Of a DNA stretch of 64,000 bases, positions 25,751 to 33,944 are shown piece by piece. The notes under the pieces are model-generated. The model was not told where the DNA came from and did no database searches. It saw only the letters and a list, made by a program, of their open reading frames with translations. How positions within the stretch are numbered: the first letter of the stretch is position 1; each line of letters starts with the position of its first letter. The stretch comes from Saprospira grandis str. Lewin. Lineage in GTDB: Bacteria; Bacteroidota; Bacteroidia; Chitinophagales; Saprospiraceae. The position numbers were made by a program, and so were the translations under genes. The stretch is taken from the NCBI RefSeq assembly GCF_000250635.1, contig NC_016940.1:2528001-2592000 (forward strand). The letters are read 5' to 3'.

Positions 25751-26509
25751 CTATTCTTTTTTATGGCCATTTTTATCGACCACCCCTAATTTGATCAGGG
25801 CTTGTTTGGAGGCATTTTGCTCGGCTGTTTTTTTATTGGGGCCCGTAGCTTCTGCCAGGGCTTTTTCATCAATCAGGACGGCTACTTTGAAGCGGTGTTG
25901 GCGGTGATGCTTGTTTTTGCCATCATTTTTTTGCTGTTCGATGAGTTCATAGCTGAGGCTTTTTTGGTCCTTTTGGCAGAACTCTAGCAAGATACTTTTG
26001 AAGTTATTATCGATGCGTTCGAGCAGGTGGACATCCACATGATTTTGCAGCATTTTGTAGATAATAAATTTTCGGGCGGCTTTATAGCCTTTATCTAGGT
26101 AGATGGCACCGACAAAAGCCTCGAAGCAATTGCCCATCACGGTGGGGCTAATGCGTTGGAGTCCTCGGGCCTTGAGAAAGTCATCTAGGCCCATTTCGGC
26201 ACCGACTCTATTGAGTGTTTTTCGGCTAACGATTTTAGAGCGCATTTGGGTTAGAAAGCCTTCATCTTCTGTGGGGTATTTTCGGAAGAGGTACTCGGCA
26301 ATGACGGCATCTAGGATGGCATCGCCCAGATATTCTAGGCGTTCGTTATCAAAGCTGTGTTTGCTTTCGTCTTTATTGGCCGTAGATTTATGTGTAAAGG
26401 CTCTATCATAGAAAGGGAGATGCTTGGGCAGAAAACCAAGGATTGTTTTCAGTTCGCGAGCAAATGCTTTTTGCTTAGAGAAATAGAGATTATAATAGGA
26501 CTTCAGCAC
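25751..26509 (-). CDS. rnc: Ribonuclease III
   Basis: 252 residues, starting at GTG. The RNase III signature NERLEYLGDAILDAV lies near residues 55-70, with the second acidic site in NCFEAFVGAIYLDKG. The C-terminal dsRNA-binding domain ends GPNKKTAEQNASKQALIKLG. It processes double-stranded RNA such as rRNA precursors. The order acpP-fabF-rnc on one strand is common in bacteria, but a terminator separates fabF from rnc here. Confidence 0.96.
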   Translation of the reverse strand: MLKSYYNLYFSKQKAFARELKTILGFLPKHLPFYDRAFTHKSTANKDESKHSFDNERLEYLGDAILDAVIAEYLFRKYPTEDEGFLTQMRSKIVSRKTLNRVGAEMGLDDFLKARGLQRISPTVMGNCFEAFVGAIYLDKGYKAARKFIIYKMLQNHVDVHLLERIDNNFKSILLEFCQKDQKSLSYELIEQQKNDGKNKHHRQHRFKVAVLIDEKALAEATGPNKKTAEQNASKQALIKLGVVDKNGHKKE

Positions 26510-26551
26510 AGTAAAGAGGTATAAGGGCCTGAGGAAGATTAAAAATGAGCT

Positions 26552-26582
26552 AAAAAAAAAGGGCCAATGAAGGCCCTTTGCT
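26552..26582 (-). terminator. Intrinsic terminator after fabF
   Basis: On the minus strand, AAAGGGCCTTCATTGGCCCTTT followed by T, just after the fabF stop. Confidence 0.85.
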
Positions 26583-26597
26583 GCTCAAATATACTAA

Positions 26598-27848
26598 CTA
26601 TTCTGTTATTTTCTTGAAAATCACGGCAGAATTATGTCCACCAAAGCCGTAGTTCATGTTCATGGCAATTTGCAGATCTGCAGACTGTTTGACATTGGGG
26701 GTAATTTGTAGGCGGCTATCAATTTGGGGATCAAACTCCTCAAAGTTGATGGTGGGGGCAATCTCTCCGGTTTGGAGGGTTTTGATACAGATGAGCGACT
26801 CCATAGCGCCGGCGGCAGAAATCATATGGCCGGTCATGGATTTTGTGGCGCTCATTTTCACCTTAAAGGCCGCATCGCCCAAAGCCTTAATAATGGCATT
26901 AGATTCTGCAATATCGCCTAGGTCGGTAGAGGTACTATGTGGGTTGAGGTAATCGAGATCTTCTGCTTTGATATTGGCATCTTCTAGGGCCAGCTGGATC
27001 ACATCGATAACGCCATGTCCCTCGGGATCTGGTGCCGTAATATGGTAGGCATCGGCATTTTGGGCCACGCCAATAATTTCGGCATAGATTTTTGCGCCAC
27101 GGGCTTTTGCATGCTCATAATCTTCTAGAATAAGGGAGGCGGCGCCTTCTCCAATTACAAAACCATCCCGATCCTTATCAAATGGGCGAGAGGCAACGCT
27201 AGGATCTTCATTGCGGGTAGAAAGGGCCTTGAGGGCATTAAATGCACCCACCCCAACGGCGTTAATGGCTGCTTCGGCGCCACCCACCACCATCACATCG
27301 GCTCGGCTGAGGCGAATTTGGTCGTAGGCTAGGCTAATACAGTGCGTAGAAGAAGCACAGGCCGTAACAAAGGCTCCAGTTGGGCCACGGAAGCCATGGC
27401 GGATAGAAATATTACCCGCAGAGGCGTCTACAATCATTTTGGGCACCAAAAAAGGATTAAAGCGAGGTGTCCCGCTGCCTCTCTCATAGTTTTGTACCTC
27501 CTGCTGTAGGGTGGTAATTCCCCCAATACCAGAGGCCCAAAATACACCAATTCGCTTTTTGTTTTCTACCTCTTCCAGTTTGGCATCGGCAATGGCCTCG
27601 TCGCTAGCCACTAGCGCATACTGCATAACGGGATCTAGGCGACGAACATCTTTGCGGCCAAATACATCTGCGCCATTAAAGTCTTTAACTTCGCAGGCAA
27701 ATTGGGTTTTAAATAAGCTGGCATCAAACTGTTGGATAGTAGCGGCCCCACTTTTTCCGGCAAGGAGGTTGGCCCAGCTCTCTTCCGTGTTATGCCCTAA
27801 GGGGTTTAAGGTTCCAAGACCAGTAACAACAACACGTCTTTGACTCAT
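26598..27848 (-). CDS. fabF: 3-oxoacyl-ACP synthase II
   Basis: 416 residues. The nucleophilic cysteine is C164 in VTACASSTHC. The two histidines lie in LNPHSTSTDLGD and NYGFGGHNS, giving the Cys-His-His triad of KAS II. It extends acyl-ACP in type II fatty acid synthesis. The gene starts 149 bp downstream of acpP on the same strand, and a terminator follows it. Confidence 0.96.
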   Translation of the reverse strand: MSQRRVVVTGLGTLNPLGHNTEESWANLLAGKSGAATIQQFDASLFKTQFACEVKDFNGADVFGRKDVRRLDPVMQYALVASDEAIADAKLEEVENKKRIGVFWASGIGGITTLQQEVQNYERGSGTPRFNPFLVPKMIVDASAGNISIRHGFRGPTGAFVTACASSTHCISLAYDQIRLSRADVMVVGGAEAAINAVGVGAFNALKALSTRNEDPSVASRPFDKDRDGFVIGEGAASLILEDYEHAKARGAKIYAEIIGVAQNADAYHITAPDPEGHGVIDVIQLALEDANIKAEDLDYLNPHSTSTDLGDIAESNAIIKALGDAAFKVKMSATKSMTGHMISAAGAMESLICIKTLQTGEIAPTINFEEFDPQIDSRLQITPNVKQSADLQIAMNMNYGFGGHNSAVIFKKITE

Positions 27849-27997
27849 AACTAATATTTATTTAGAGAAAGATGCCCAAGTTAGCCCAAGCCCCCCAAGC
27901 ACTTTCCATGGTTCGTATTAAAAAGATGGCGCCGAAGCCCAATAAATTAGCTCGACGCCCTTTTGGCTGCTCCGAATATAGATCGAAACAAATAAGT

Positions 27998-28237
27998 CTA
28001 ACCTAGGTTCTCACTCAAGAAAGAGATCGCATCACCTACGGTTTTGATTTCTTCTGCTTTCTCATCAGGAATAGAGAGGTCAAATTCACGCTCTAGTTCC
28101 ATAATCAACTCTACAAGGTCAATTGAGTCAGCACCCAGATCTTTCTGGAAGTTGGCATCTTCAGTAACGTCATTTAGTTCAACAACTAGCTTGTCAGCGA
28201 TGATGGCGACTACACGCTCTTTGATTTCAGTGGCCAT
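27998..28237 (-). CDS. acpP: Acyl carrier protein
   Basis: 79 residues from the ATG at 28237; the open frame continues upstream but adds non-homologous residues. The phosphopantetheine serine is in LGADSIDLVELIMELE. The protein is acidic and helical, as usual. It carries growing acyl chains for FabF and other synthases; fabF is the next gene. A promoter-like pair lies at 28299-28327. Confidence 0.97.
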   Translation of the reverse strand: MATEIKERVVAIIADKLVVELNDVTEDANFQKDLGADSIDLVELIMELEREFDLSIPDEKAEEIKTVGDAISFLSENLG

Positions 28238-28298
28238 AATGGTCAATTTTGCATTTGAATAAAAGGGTCCCTTATAGCACAAAGGGCTTTGATCGCTG

Positions 28299-28327
28299 CA
28301 AAGATGTTCATTTAATCCAGATTCACA
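28299..28327 (-). promoter_or_regulatory. Probable acpP promoter
   Basis: Read on the minus strand: TTG (28325-28327), about 18 nt, then CATCTTTG (28299-28306), one mismatch from TAnnTTTG. It lies about 60 bp upstream of the acpP start. Confidence 0.45.
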
Positions 28328-28391
28328 AAGTTTTTAATTGGCTTTTTTGTTTGTACAACCACTGAATCAAAACAACCCTTAGGCCCCGTTT

Positions 28392-28997
28392 TTATAGAAT
28401 TTGCTCCCGACTCGGGTCTTTGCTTCCATTCAGATTGAAGCCAAAAAAGGCCCCCATAATTCCCCCCGCAATATGAGCGTACTCCGAAATATTATTGTTA
28501 TCTAAACTGTTGAGCACCTCTTTGCCCAAAAAGAAAATAAGGACCAAAATAAAGGTCAAGGGAATCCCCTTTCCCCCCGTATTGGCAAAGGATACTAGAA
28601 TGATAAACATAAAGACAATCCCACTAGCCCCCAATAAACCTCCACCAATCAAAAAGACCTGAAAGATAGCGGTAATCAGGGCCGTGAGCAACATCATGAT
28701 CAAAATGTTCCGACTGCCGTATTTCTCTTCCATAATAGGAGCAATCAATAAAAAGATCGACATATTCCCCACCAAATGACCCCGATTGGCATGCCCAATA
28801 GTATAGCTAAACAAACGAAAATAATCTAGAGGATTGGCAAAATCAAAGCCTCTAAGCACAAAGTAGTTGTTAATTATCCCCCCCGATCGACTCACAGCAT
28901 CCCCTCCCGTAATGTAGTTGATCATATAAATAGCCGTGCACAAAATGGCAAAAGTAACCACCACCGGGGCATTGTACTGAATCCGAAGTCCTTTCAT
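28392..28997 (-). CDS. Rhomboid-family intramembrane serine protease
   Basis: 201 residues with six hydrophobic segments. The motif HANRGHLVGNMSIF in the second helix region, the catalytic serine in LLGASGIVFMF, and the histidine in EYAHIAGGIMGAFFGF give the rhomboid Ser-His dyad. It would cleave membrane-protein segments within the bilayer. The substrate is unknown. The gene stands between acpP and GC-rich repeat 11. Confidence 0.88.
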   Translation of the reverse strand: MKGLRIQYNAPVVVTFAILCTAIYMINYITGGDAVSRSGGIINNYFVLRGFDFANPLDYFRLFSYTIGHANRGHLVGNMSIFLLIAPIMEEKYGSRNILIMMLLTALITAIFQVFLIGGGLLGASGIVFMFIILVSFANTGGKGIPLTFILVLIFFLGKEVLNSLDNNNISEYAHIAGGIMGAFFGFNLNGSKDPSREQIL

Positions 28998-29029
28998 TTT
29001 ATTTGTTGTTTATATATACTGATTGAATA

Positions 29030-29172
29030 TTTTGGGGCCTCCCGCAGCAAGCTGCGGGCGCTACGTTTCAGGGCTCGCAAGGCTGCTCGGCCCTTCGGCG
29101 GCTTTGCCGCCTCGGTCTGGCCTGACGGCCCCCCTTCCACATCGCTAGGCCAGTCGCTTCGCTCCTTCTAGA
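29030..29172 (+). repeat. GC-rich modular repeat, copy 11 (forward)
   Basis: TTTTGGGGCCTCCCGC start, CTCGCAAGGCTGCTCGGCCC core, GGCGGCTTTGCCGCC hairpin, ACATCGCTAGGCC end and a TTCTAGA edge. Upstream of the rhomboid gene and 16 bp from the stop of the AI-2E permease gene. Confidence 0.9.
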
Positions 29173-29188
29173 CCCATTGGCCCAAATC

Positions 29189-30580
29189 CTAATCCCAATT
29201 GGCATCCATGCTGTCATCATGCTTTTCCCGATCGTCCTGCTCCGGCCGGGCTACCTCTTGCTCACCACCCCAGGTATTGCGAATGCCCAGCTGCTGCGTA
29301 AGACCCTGCACCAAGCGAAACTCCGATAAGAAAATCGAGGCAATCACCCGAATCACGGTATAGGCCGGAATCGCGATGACCATGCCCAGTATTCCCCCCA
29401 GTTTAGAGCCCACAATAATGACCAAAAAGATCTCTAGCGGATGCGCTTTCACACTTTTAGAGAAAATAAGCGGCTGCAATAACATATTGTCTAGGGCCTG
29501 CATAGAGGCAAACACTAAGGCCACCTTGATGAGCAAAGGTACCGTCTCAGCATAAAAATCAGCATTCAGACTGGAGCAAATGCAAACCAATAGGCCAAAA
29601 ATTAAACCCAGAAAAGGACCCAAATAAGGCACCACATTGATAATGGCCGCAAAAAAGGCAATCAGAAAGGCATTGGGCGCCCCCACTAGCCAAAGCAAAA
29701 GCCAAACATAGACCGAAACCGCAGTGACCTGCCCCAAAATTCCCTCGAAATAGCGAATTAGCATTTTCTTAGTGAGCTGTAAGGTCTTATCTAGCTGAGC
29801 ATCATACTTTTCTGGAAATGGCCCCTTGATCAAATTGGCAAATAATCCCTCTTCCTGCAAAAAGAAAAAGGCAATAAAACTAACCGAGGTAATCAATACA
29901 AAGATGTTCCCTAGCCAAGCCAACATGGTCGAAAAGGTGGTTTTGAGCAAGGAGGCGGGATTGATGTACTGCAAGGCCTGCTGCTCCAATTGGAGCAAAC
30001 GACTGCTAGGCGCCGCAGGAGCTACTGAATCTAAGAGGGGAAGAGGAGCCTTATTTATTCCCTCGCCCTGTATGGTAATATGCAGCTCAATATTGGGGCC
30101 GTTCAAACTATCACTAAGCTGCTGCACCATAGAATCTACAGAAACAATAGGGGGCAAAGGCCCCGGCTCTTGCTGTAATTGGGTGCTGTCTTCAACAAAA
30201 AAATCGTTTTCAGCCACTAAACCCCATTCTTCCAACTGCTCAAAACTATGGTTGATGGGCTCTTCTAAGCTCTCCAATAACTGCTTGTAATCCACACTAG
30301 CCAAATTGCGGCCCTGCTGCACAATCACCGGAACAAATAAGGCCACAAATAAACCCAAAACGGTCAGAAATAACGAAAGCGTAATCAAGGCCCTAGCCGA
30401 AGCCGGCAAACGAAACTTGCCTATCCGCAAACGACCCAAAAGGTCCATAACTGGCGAGCCCAGCAAGGAGACAATCCAAGCAATCACCAACCAACTAATG
30501 ATGTCACTAAAGTAATAGAAGATGGCGGCTACAGCCAAAATGCCAAGACCAAAACCAATATAGGAGCGTATTTTTGCCAT
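29189..30580 (-). CDS. AI-2E family transporter (PerM-like)
   Basis: 463 residues. Two N-terminal helices, a third at about 65-85, a long extracytoplasmic segment (about 90-230) with S/Q/E-rich low complexity, then four to five C-terminal helices. The conserved block NVVPYLGPFLGLIFG and the later HPLEIFLVIIVGSKLGGILGMVIAIP region are diagnostic of the AI-2E/PerM (UPF0118) family. Despite the name, most members are transporters of unknown substrate. The tail is charged and cytoplasmic. The GSCFA gene ends 13 bp upstream, so they may be co-transcribed. Confidence 0.88.
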   Translation of the reverse strand: MAKIRSYIGFGLGILAVAAIFYYFSDIISWLVIAWIVSLLGSPVMDLLGRLRIGKFRLPASARALITLSLFLTVLGLFVALFVPVIVQQGRNLASVDYKQLLESLEEPINHSFEQLEEWGLVAENDFFVEDSTQLQQEPGPLPPIVSVDSMVQQLSDSLNGPNIELHITIQGEGINKAPLPLLDSVAPAAPSSRLLQLEQQALQYINPASLLKTTFSTMLAWLGNIFVLITSVSFIAFFFLQEEGLFANLIKGPFPEKYDAQLDKTLQLTKKMLIRYFEGILGQVTAVSVYVWLLLWLVGAPNAFLIAFFAAIINVVPYLGPFLGLIFGLLVCICSSLNADFYAETVPLLIKVALVFASMQALDNMLLQPLIFSKSVKAHPLEIFLVIIVGSKLGGILGMVIAIPAYTVIRVIASIFLSEFRLVQGLTQQLGIRNTWGGEQEVARPEQDDREKHDDSMDANWD

Positions 30581-30593
30581 ACTGTTGGAGGGG

Positions 30594-31574
30594 TTAACGG
30601 CCCAATAGCTGCTCCCATTGGGACCATGAAATTGCCGGATGAGCCTGTTTCAAAGCAGCGAGCTTTGCTTCTTGCCGCTGCAAAAAATCTTGATGTGCCT
30701 GACTGTCGGGCCAGTTGGGCCGATGCCGAAAAGCAGCATACAATTTAGTAATTTTTTCTCTTAGCCCCCGCTCTTCTTGGGCCAAAAGACTTTGCCCAAA
30801 GCCCTGATAGATGTAATCTACAGCCCCTTGATTAGGATGCGCCCCATCATTAGCATAAAAACGATAGTCCCGAAGTTCATCCAATAAAATTTCATAGGCC
30901 GGAAAATAATGCAGCTGCGCAAATTCTTCCTCCAAAGCTTCAGCCAATAGTAATAAACGAGCTTTGCTCCTTTGGTTGCCCTGGGCCCCATCTTTCAAAT
31001 GCCGAATCGGACTGACCGTGAGGATGATTCTACAAGCCGGATTGATTTCCCATAAAACCCCCAAAACTCGCCTTAAAGCCGCCAAACCCTCCGCTATACT
31101 CATTTGCTGCCGCTCAAATTGCTTTTGAGGCAATTTATGACAGTTATTGACAATCTGCCCCTCATAGCTATAATAGTAGGCCGTCCCTAAGGTCAAAAAC
31201 AGATAATCCGCTCCCAAAAGCTGCGCCCTAGCCGCCTCAAAACGCCGCCGCATCAAGCCCAAAGCTACCTCTTTCTGAGGATGCGCAAAGTCTGTATGAT
31301 AGGCAAAATGACGATAGAGCCCCTGATGCAAAAATAGTTCTTCGGCCTTGGGCCAAGCCCCGCTTAGTAAACGCTCCAAATTATGAGCTAGGGACAATGG
31401 ATTGTAAATCTGGCCAAAGGGCTGTAAGTCAATGTTGTAGGCTAGACGAGCCAAACGCAAACCCATTTCTTGGGCAAAACAAGAGCCCAAAGCCATTAAA
31501 CGATGACTGTATTTTAAGGAAAAAGGCCATTGCGGTAGGGCTAGGGGAGCAGGCCAGGGACTGTAGGGCTTCAT
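30594..31574 (-). CDS. GSCFA-domain protein
   Basis: 326 residues without a signal peptide. The name-giving motif is in MALGSCFAQEMG at about residues 28-40, followed by FGQIYNPLSLAHNLERLL and FLTLGTAYYY. A PIRHLKDGAQGNQRSKARLL block and HPNQGAVDYIYQGF near residue 245 complete the family pattern. GSCFA proteins belong to the SGNH-hydrolase-like fold; the substrate is unknown. Confidence 0.88.
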   Translation of the reverse strand: MKPYSPWPAPLALPQWPFSLKYSHRLMALGSCFAQEMGLRLARLAYNIDLQPFGQIYNPLSLAHNLERLLSGAWPKAEELFLHQGLYRHFAYHTDFAHPQKEVALGLMRRRFEAARAQLLGADYLFLTLGTAYYYSYEGQIVNNCHKLPQKQFERQQMSIAEGLAALRRVLGVLWEINPACRIILTVSPIRHLKDGAQGNQRSKARLLLLAEALEEEFAQLHYFPAYEILLDELRDYRFYANDGAHPNQGAVDYIYQGFGQSLLAQEERGLREKITKLYAAFRHRPNWPDSQAHQDFLQRQEAKLAALKQAHPAISWSQWEQLLGR

Positions 31575-31676
31575 CTTTTAACTTAAGATAGTGTTTTTTA
31601 GTAAACTTTTGCTTTAGGCTAAGCTTCCGTCCTTTTTAATCTTTTAAATTAGCTGATTTAGAGCCGTTTAGATATG

Positions 31677-31712
31677 AAAAAAGGCCACATTGCCATAGCA
31701 ATGCGACCTTAA
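31677..31712 (-). terminator. Intrinsic terminator after the DUF3078 gene
   Basis: Minus strand AAGGTCGCATTGC-TATG-GCAATGTGGCCTT followed by TTTTTT, about 55 bp downstream of the DUF3078 stop. Confidence 0.85.
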
Positions 31713-31766
31713 AGTCACCCCAATTAAAGCCCAAATATATACAGCTTTTTAAGAAGATGCAAACAT

Positions 31767-32837
31767 TTAGAATAAAAAGTTATACTTGATTAGTAAACTT
31801 TCTGTAACAGAAACACGGCGGCCCGTGCTTTCATAACCGTTTACTCCTGTATCGGGGTCATTGTCCCGATCTAGCTGTACTTGAACGTCATGGTCATAAA
31901 AGACAATTGTATTCAGGCTAATGGATAGTCCTTTGAAGATGTAGAGGTCGGTGGTGGTCAACCATTCTACATCTATATTTTGTGGATTGTGCAGATAGTC
32001 CGAGAATAAGGTCAAGGAGGTCTTCACGCCCAAACGAGGCTTTTTCTCGGCATTGAGGAAGAACTTATTTTTATACAAAATCTTCATGGTGGCCCCCAAT
32101 TGCATGCTGTGGTTGGCATAAAGTACACTATCGGCAGTCATGCCTGTGGGCCGAACGCCCCAGCGGTCAATAAAGGCCGCCCGATCTGTTCCCCCATAAG
32201 GCGTACCATGCACCCCCGCACTAGCATCGGCATTGGCTATGGCCGCAATAGAGTCATCGGCAACGATGATGCTTTTTAGAGAGGCAGGAGAAATCAAAAC
32301 CGACAGATGGTCGTCGGGCTTATAAGAGATACTCGGCGAGATGGTTACTGTGGCCGGAGAGAAAAACTTAGAACGAGGGCTACGGCTAGCCATGCCTTCT
32401 TGATAAGACAAGGTATTGCCCTCATAGTTGGGGGTGAGTTGGCTCAAAAAGGTAAGGTCTAGGGCATAGCCCCAGGGTTTGTCCTTCACAATTTTATAAT
32501 CGGCAAAAGAGCTAAGCCGTAGCTCATCTATGGCTTTCTGAAAGGGGTTGGAGCTGGCCCCTAGCCGCTGTACCCCAAAGTTTAAACTAAAGTTGTTTTC
32601 CCATTTTAGGCGGCCCTTTTTATAGTCGGCGCCCATAGTGGTACTTCCACCAAAAGCTATTTTGTTTTCTCCAGCCCCCACTTTGGGGTTAATCAAGAGC
32701 AGTTGGGCAAAGTCCAAACCGATACCGGCATCATAGGTCCAACCTTCTTTTTTTTCTTCCGGTTTTTTGTCATCTTGCGCAAAAAGCTGAGGCCCAAAGG
32801 CGAATAGCCCAAGGAGGAGTAAAAATTTAGTTTTCAT
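31767..32837 (-). CDS. DUF3078 outer-membrane protein
   Basis: 356 residues with a signal peptide (1-20, ending QLFAQ). The mature protein starts with a lysine/glutamate-rich linker, then GWTYDAGIGLDFAQLLLINPKVGAGENKIAFGG, the N-terminal pattern of DUF3078 proteins. Alternating hydrophobic residues and a terminal phenylalanine (LLIKYNFLF) indicate an outer-membrane beta barrel. Function unknown. It lies 66 bp downstream of the TlpA-like gene on the same strand. Confidence 0.82.
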   Translation of the reverse strand: MKTKFLLLLGLFAFGPQLFAQDDKKPEEKKEGWTYDAGIGLDFAQLLLINPKVGAGENKIAFGGSTTMGADYKKGRLKWENNFSLNFGVQRLGASSNPFQKAIDELRLSSFADYKIVKDKPWGYALDLTFLSQLTPNYEGNTLSYQEGMASRSPRSKFFSPATVTISPSISYKPDDHLSVLISPASLKSIIVADDSIAAIANADASAGVHGTPYGGTDRAAFIDRWGVRPTGMTADSVLYANHSMQLGATMKILYKNKFFLNAEKKPRLGVKTSLTLFSDYLHNPQNIDVEWLTTTDLYIFKGLSISLNTIVFYDHDVQVQLDRDNDPDTGVNGYESTGRRVSVTESLLIKYNFLF

Positions 32838-32903
32838 GCTTGTTTTTATTGGTCTACTAAAAGCGTTATTCTTCCTATAGAGTCCATTTTGTAATTTTGG
32901 TCA

Positions 32904-33446
32904 CTACTGTGCCTCTTCTTTTAGCAAAAAACGAGAGAGCTGGGCATTCACATTGTCGTAGTCCATATTGATCCCCAAGATGTGGCCATCGGGATTGACC
33001 AAAATGGTGGTGGGCACTTCCTTGATACCATAAAGGGCGGCCACATGGTCATTAAATCGACTGAGGTCCGACACATGATGGGGCCAAATTAAACCATCTT
33101 TTTCTATGGCGGCCAACCAAGCTTCTTTGCTGGTTTCAATCCCCACGCTCAAAATCGTAAAGTCCTCGCCTTTGGTAAATTTGGCCCCATGGTATCTGTC
33201 ATAAAGGCGGCGCAATTGCGGATTAGATTGGCGGCAAGGCGCACACCAGCTTCCCCAAAAGTCTAATAAGACCCATTGGCCCCGCAAATCCGATAAACGC
33301 AGGCTGTCGCCATTGGCCAATTGGCCCGCAAACTCTGGGGCGGGCGTTCCGGAGGTCACTCCCGGCTGACGATACCAACGAAAGCCCACCCAAACGAGGG
33401 CAATAACAATGGGAATGATAATGAGCTCTGATAATTTAATATTCAT
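32904..33446 (-). CDS. TlpA-like membrane-anchored thioredoxin
   Basis: 180 residues. Residues 7-25 form an N-terminal membrane anchor. The redox motif WCAPC has its cysteines at 68 and 71, within LLDFWGSWCAPCRQSNPQL. A cis-proline lies in KEVPTTILVNPDG. It would reduce or exchange disulfides in periplasmic proteins. It lies upstream of the DUF3078 gene, so it may share its message. Confidence 0.92.
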   Translation of the reverse strand: MNIKLSELIIIPIVIALVWVGFRWYRQPGVTSGTPAPEFAGQLANGDSLRLSDLRGQWVLLDFWGSWCAPCRQSNPQLRRLYDRYHGAKFTKGEDFTILSVGIETSKEAWLAAIEKDGLIWPHHVSDLSRFNDHVAALYGIKEVPTTILVNPDGHILGINMDYDNVNAQLSRFLLKEEAQ

Positions 33447-33534
33447 GGCAATCTATTTTGATGAGGGGCAAAATTAAGCTTTCCCAACTGAATAAAGCGT
33501 GATTTAGGTTGTTCTCTTTTCCTTTCTGATTGCT

Positions 33535-33672
33535 TTTTTGGGGCTGCCCCGGCCTTTGGCCGGGTCGGGCTATGCGGGGGCTCGCTGTTCGCTCGGCCCT
33601 GCGGCCTAAAGGCCTTGGTCTGGCCTTCGGCCACCCCCTACTATCCCTCAGCCAGCTCGCTGCGCTCGCTTC
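33535..33672 (+). repeat. GC-rich modular repeat, copy 12 (forward)
   Basis: TTTTTTGGGGCTGCCCC start, GCTCGCTGTTCGCTCGGCCC core, GGCCTTCGGCC hairpin, CTATCCCTCAGCC end. Confidence 0.9.
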
Positions 33673-33720
33673 TTGGTCCAAAATAATAAAACAACGCTCG
33701 CGAAGCGAGACCGCTTTGCG

Positions 33721-33943
33721 CTGGGCGCAGCCCAGCGCATCGGCTGAGGGATGGATAGTGGTGCGGCGCAGCCGCAGACCCAGCAGGCGAAGCCTGCGCA
33801 GGGCCGAGCAGACCTGCGAGCCACGACACAGCCCGACCCGACCGATAATTCATGAGGGTTTCAACCCTCATTTTGTGTAGCTTCGCAAAGCGACACCGCT
33901 TTGCGCTGGGTTTCAACCTAGCGGAAGGGGCAGCCCCAAAAAA
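33721..33943 (-). repeat. GC-rich modular repeat, copy 13 (reverse), interrupted by hairpins
   Basis: CGGCTGAGGGATGG end, GCAGGGCCGAGCAGACCTGC core, then at about 33843-33926 the outer arm is interrupted by two GGTTTCAACC hairpins (33852-33871 and about 33892-33915) before GGGGCAGCCCCAAAAAAA. The GGGG end lies about 8 bp from the permease stop. Together with copy 12 it fills the gap 33447-33944. Confidence 0.88.
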
Positions 33944-33944
33944 A

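Noticed and set aside
27849-27997. Possible small RNA or tRNA between fabF and acpP
   Set aside because: No cloverleaf or clear terminator-linked structure could be seen.
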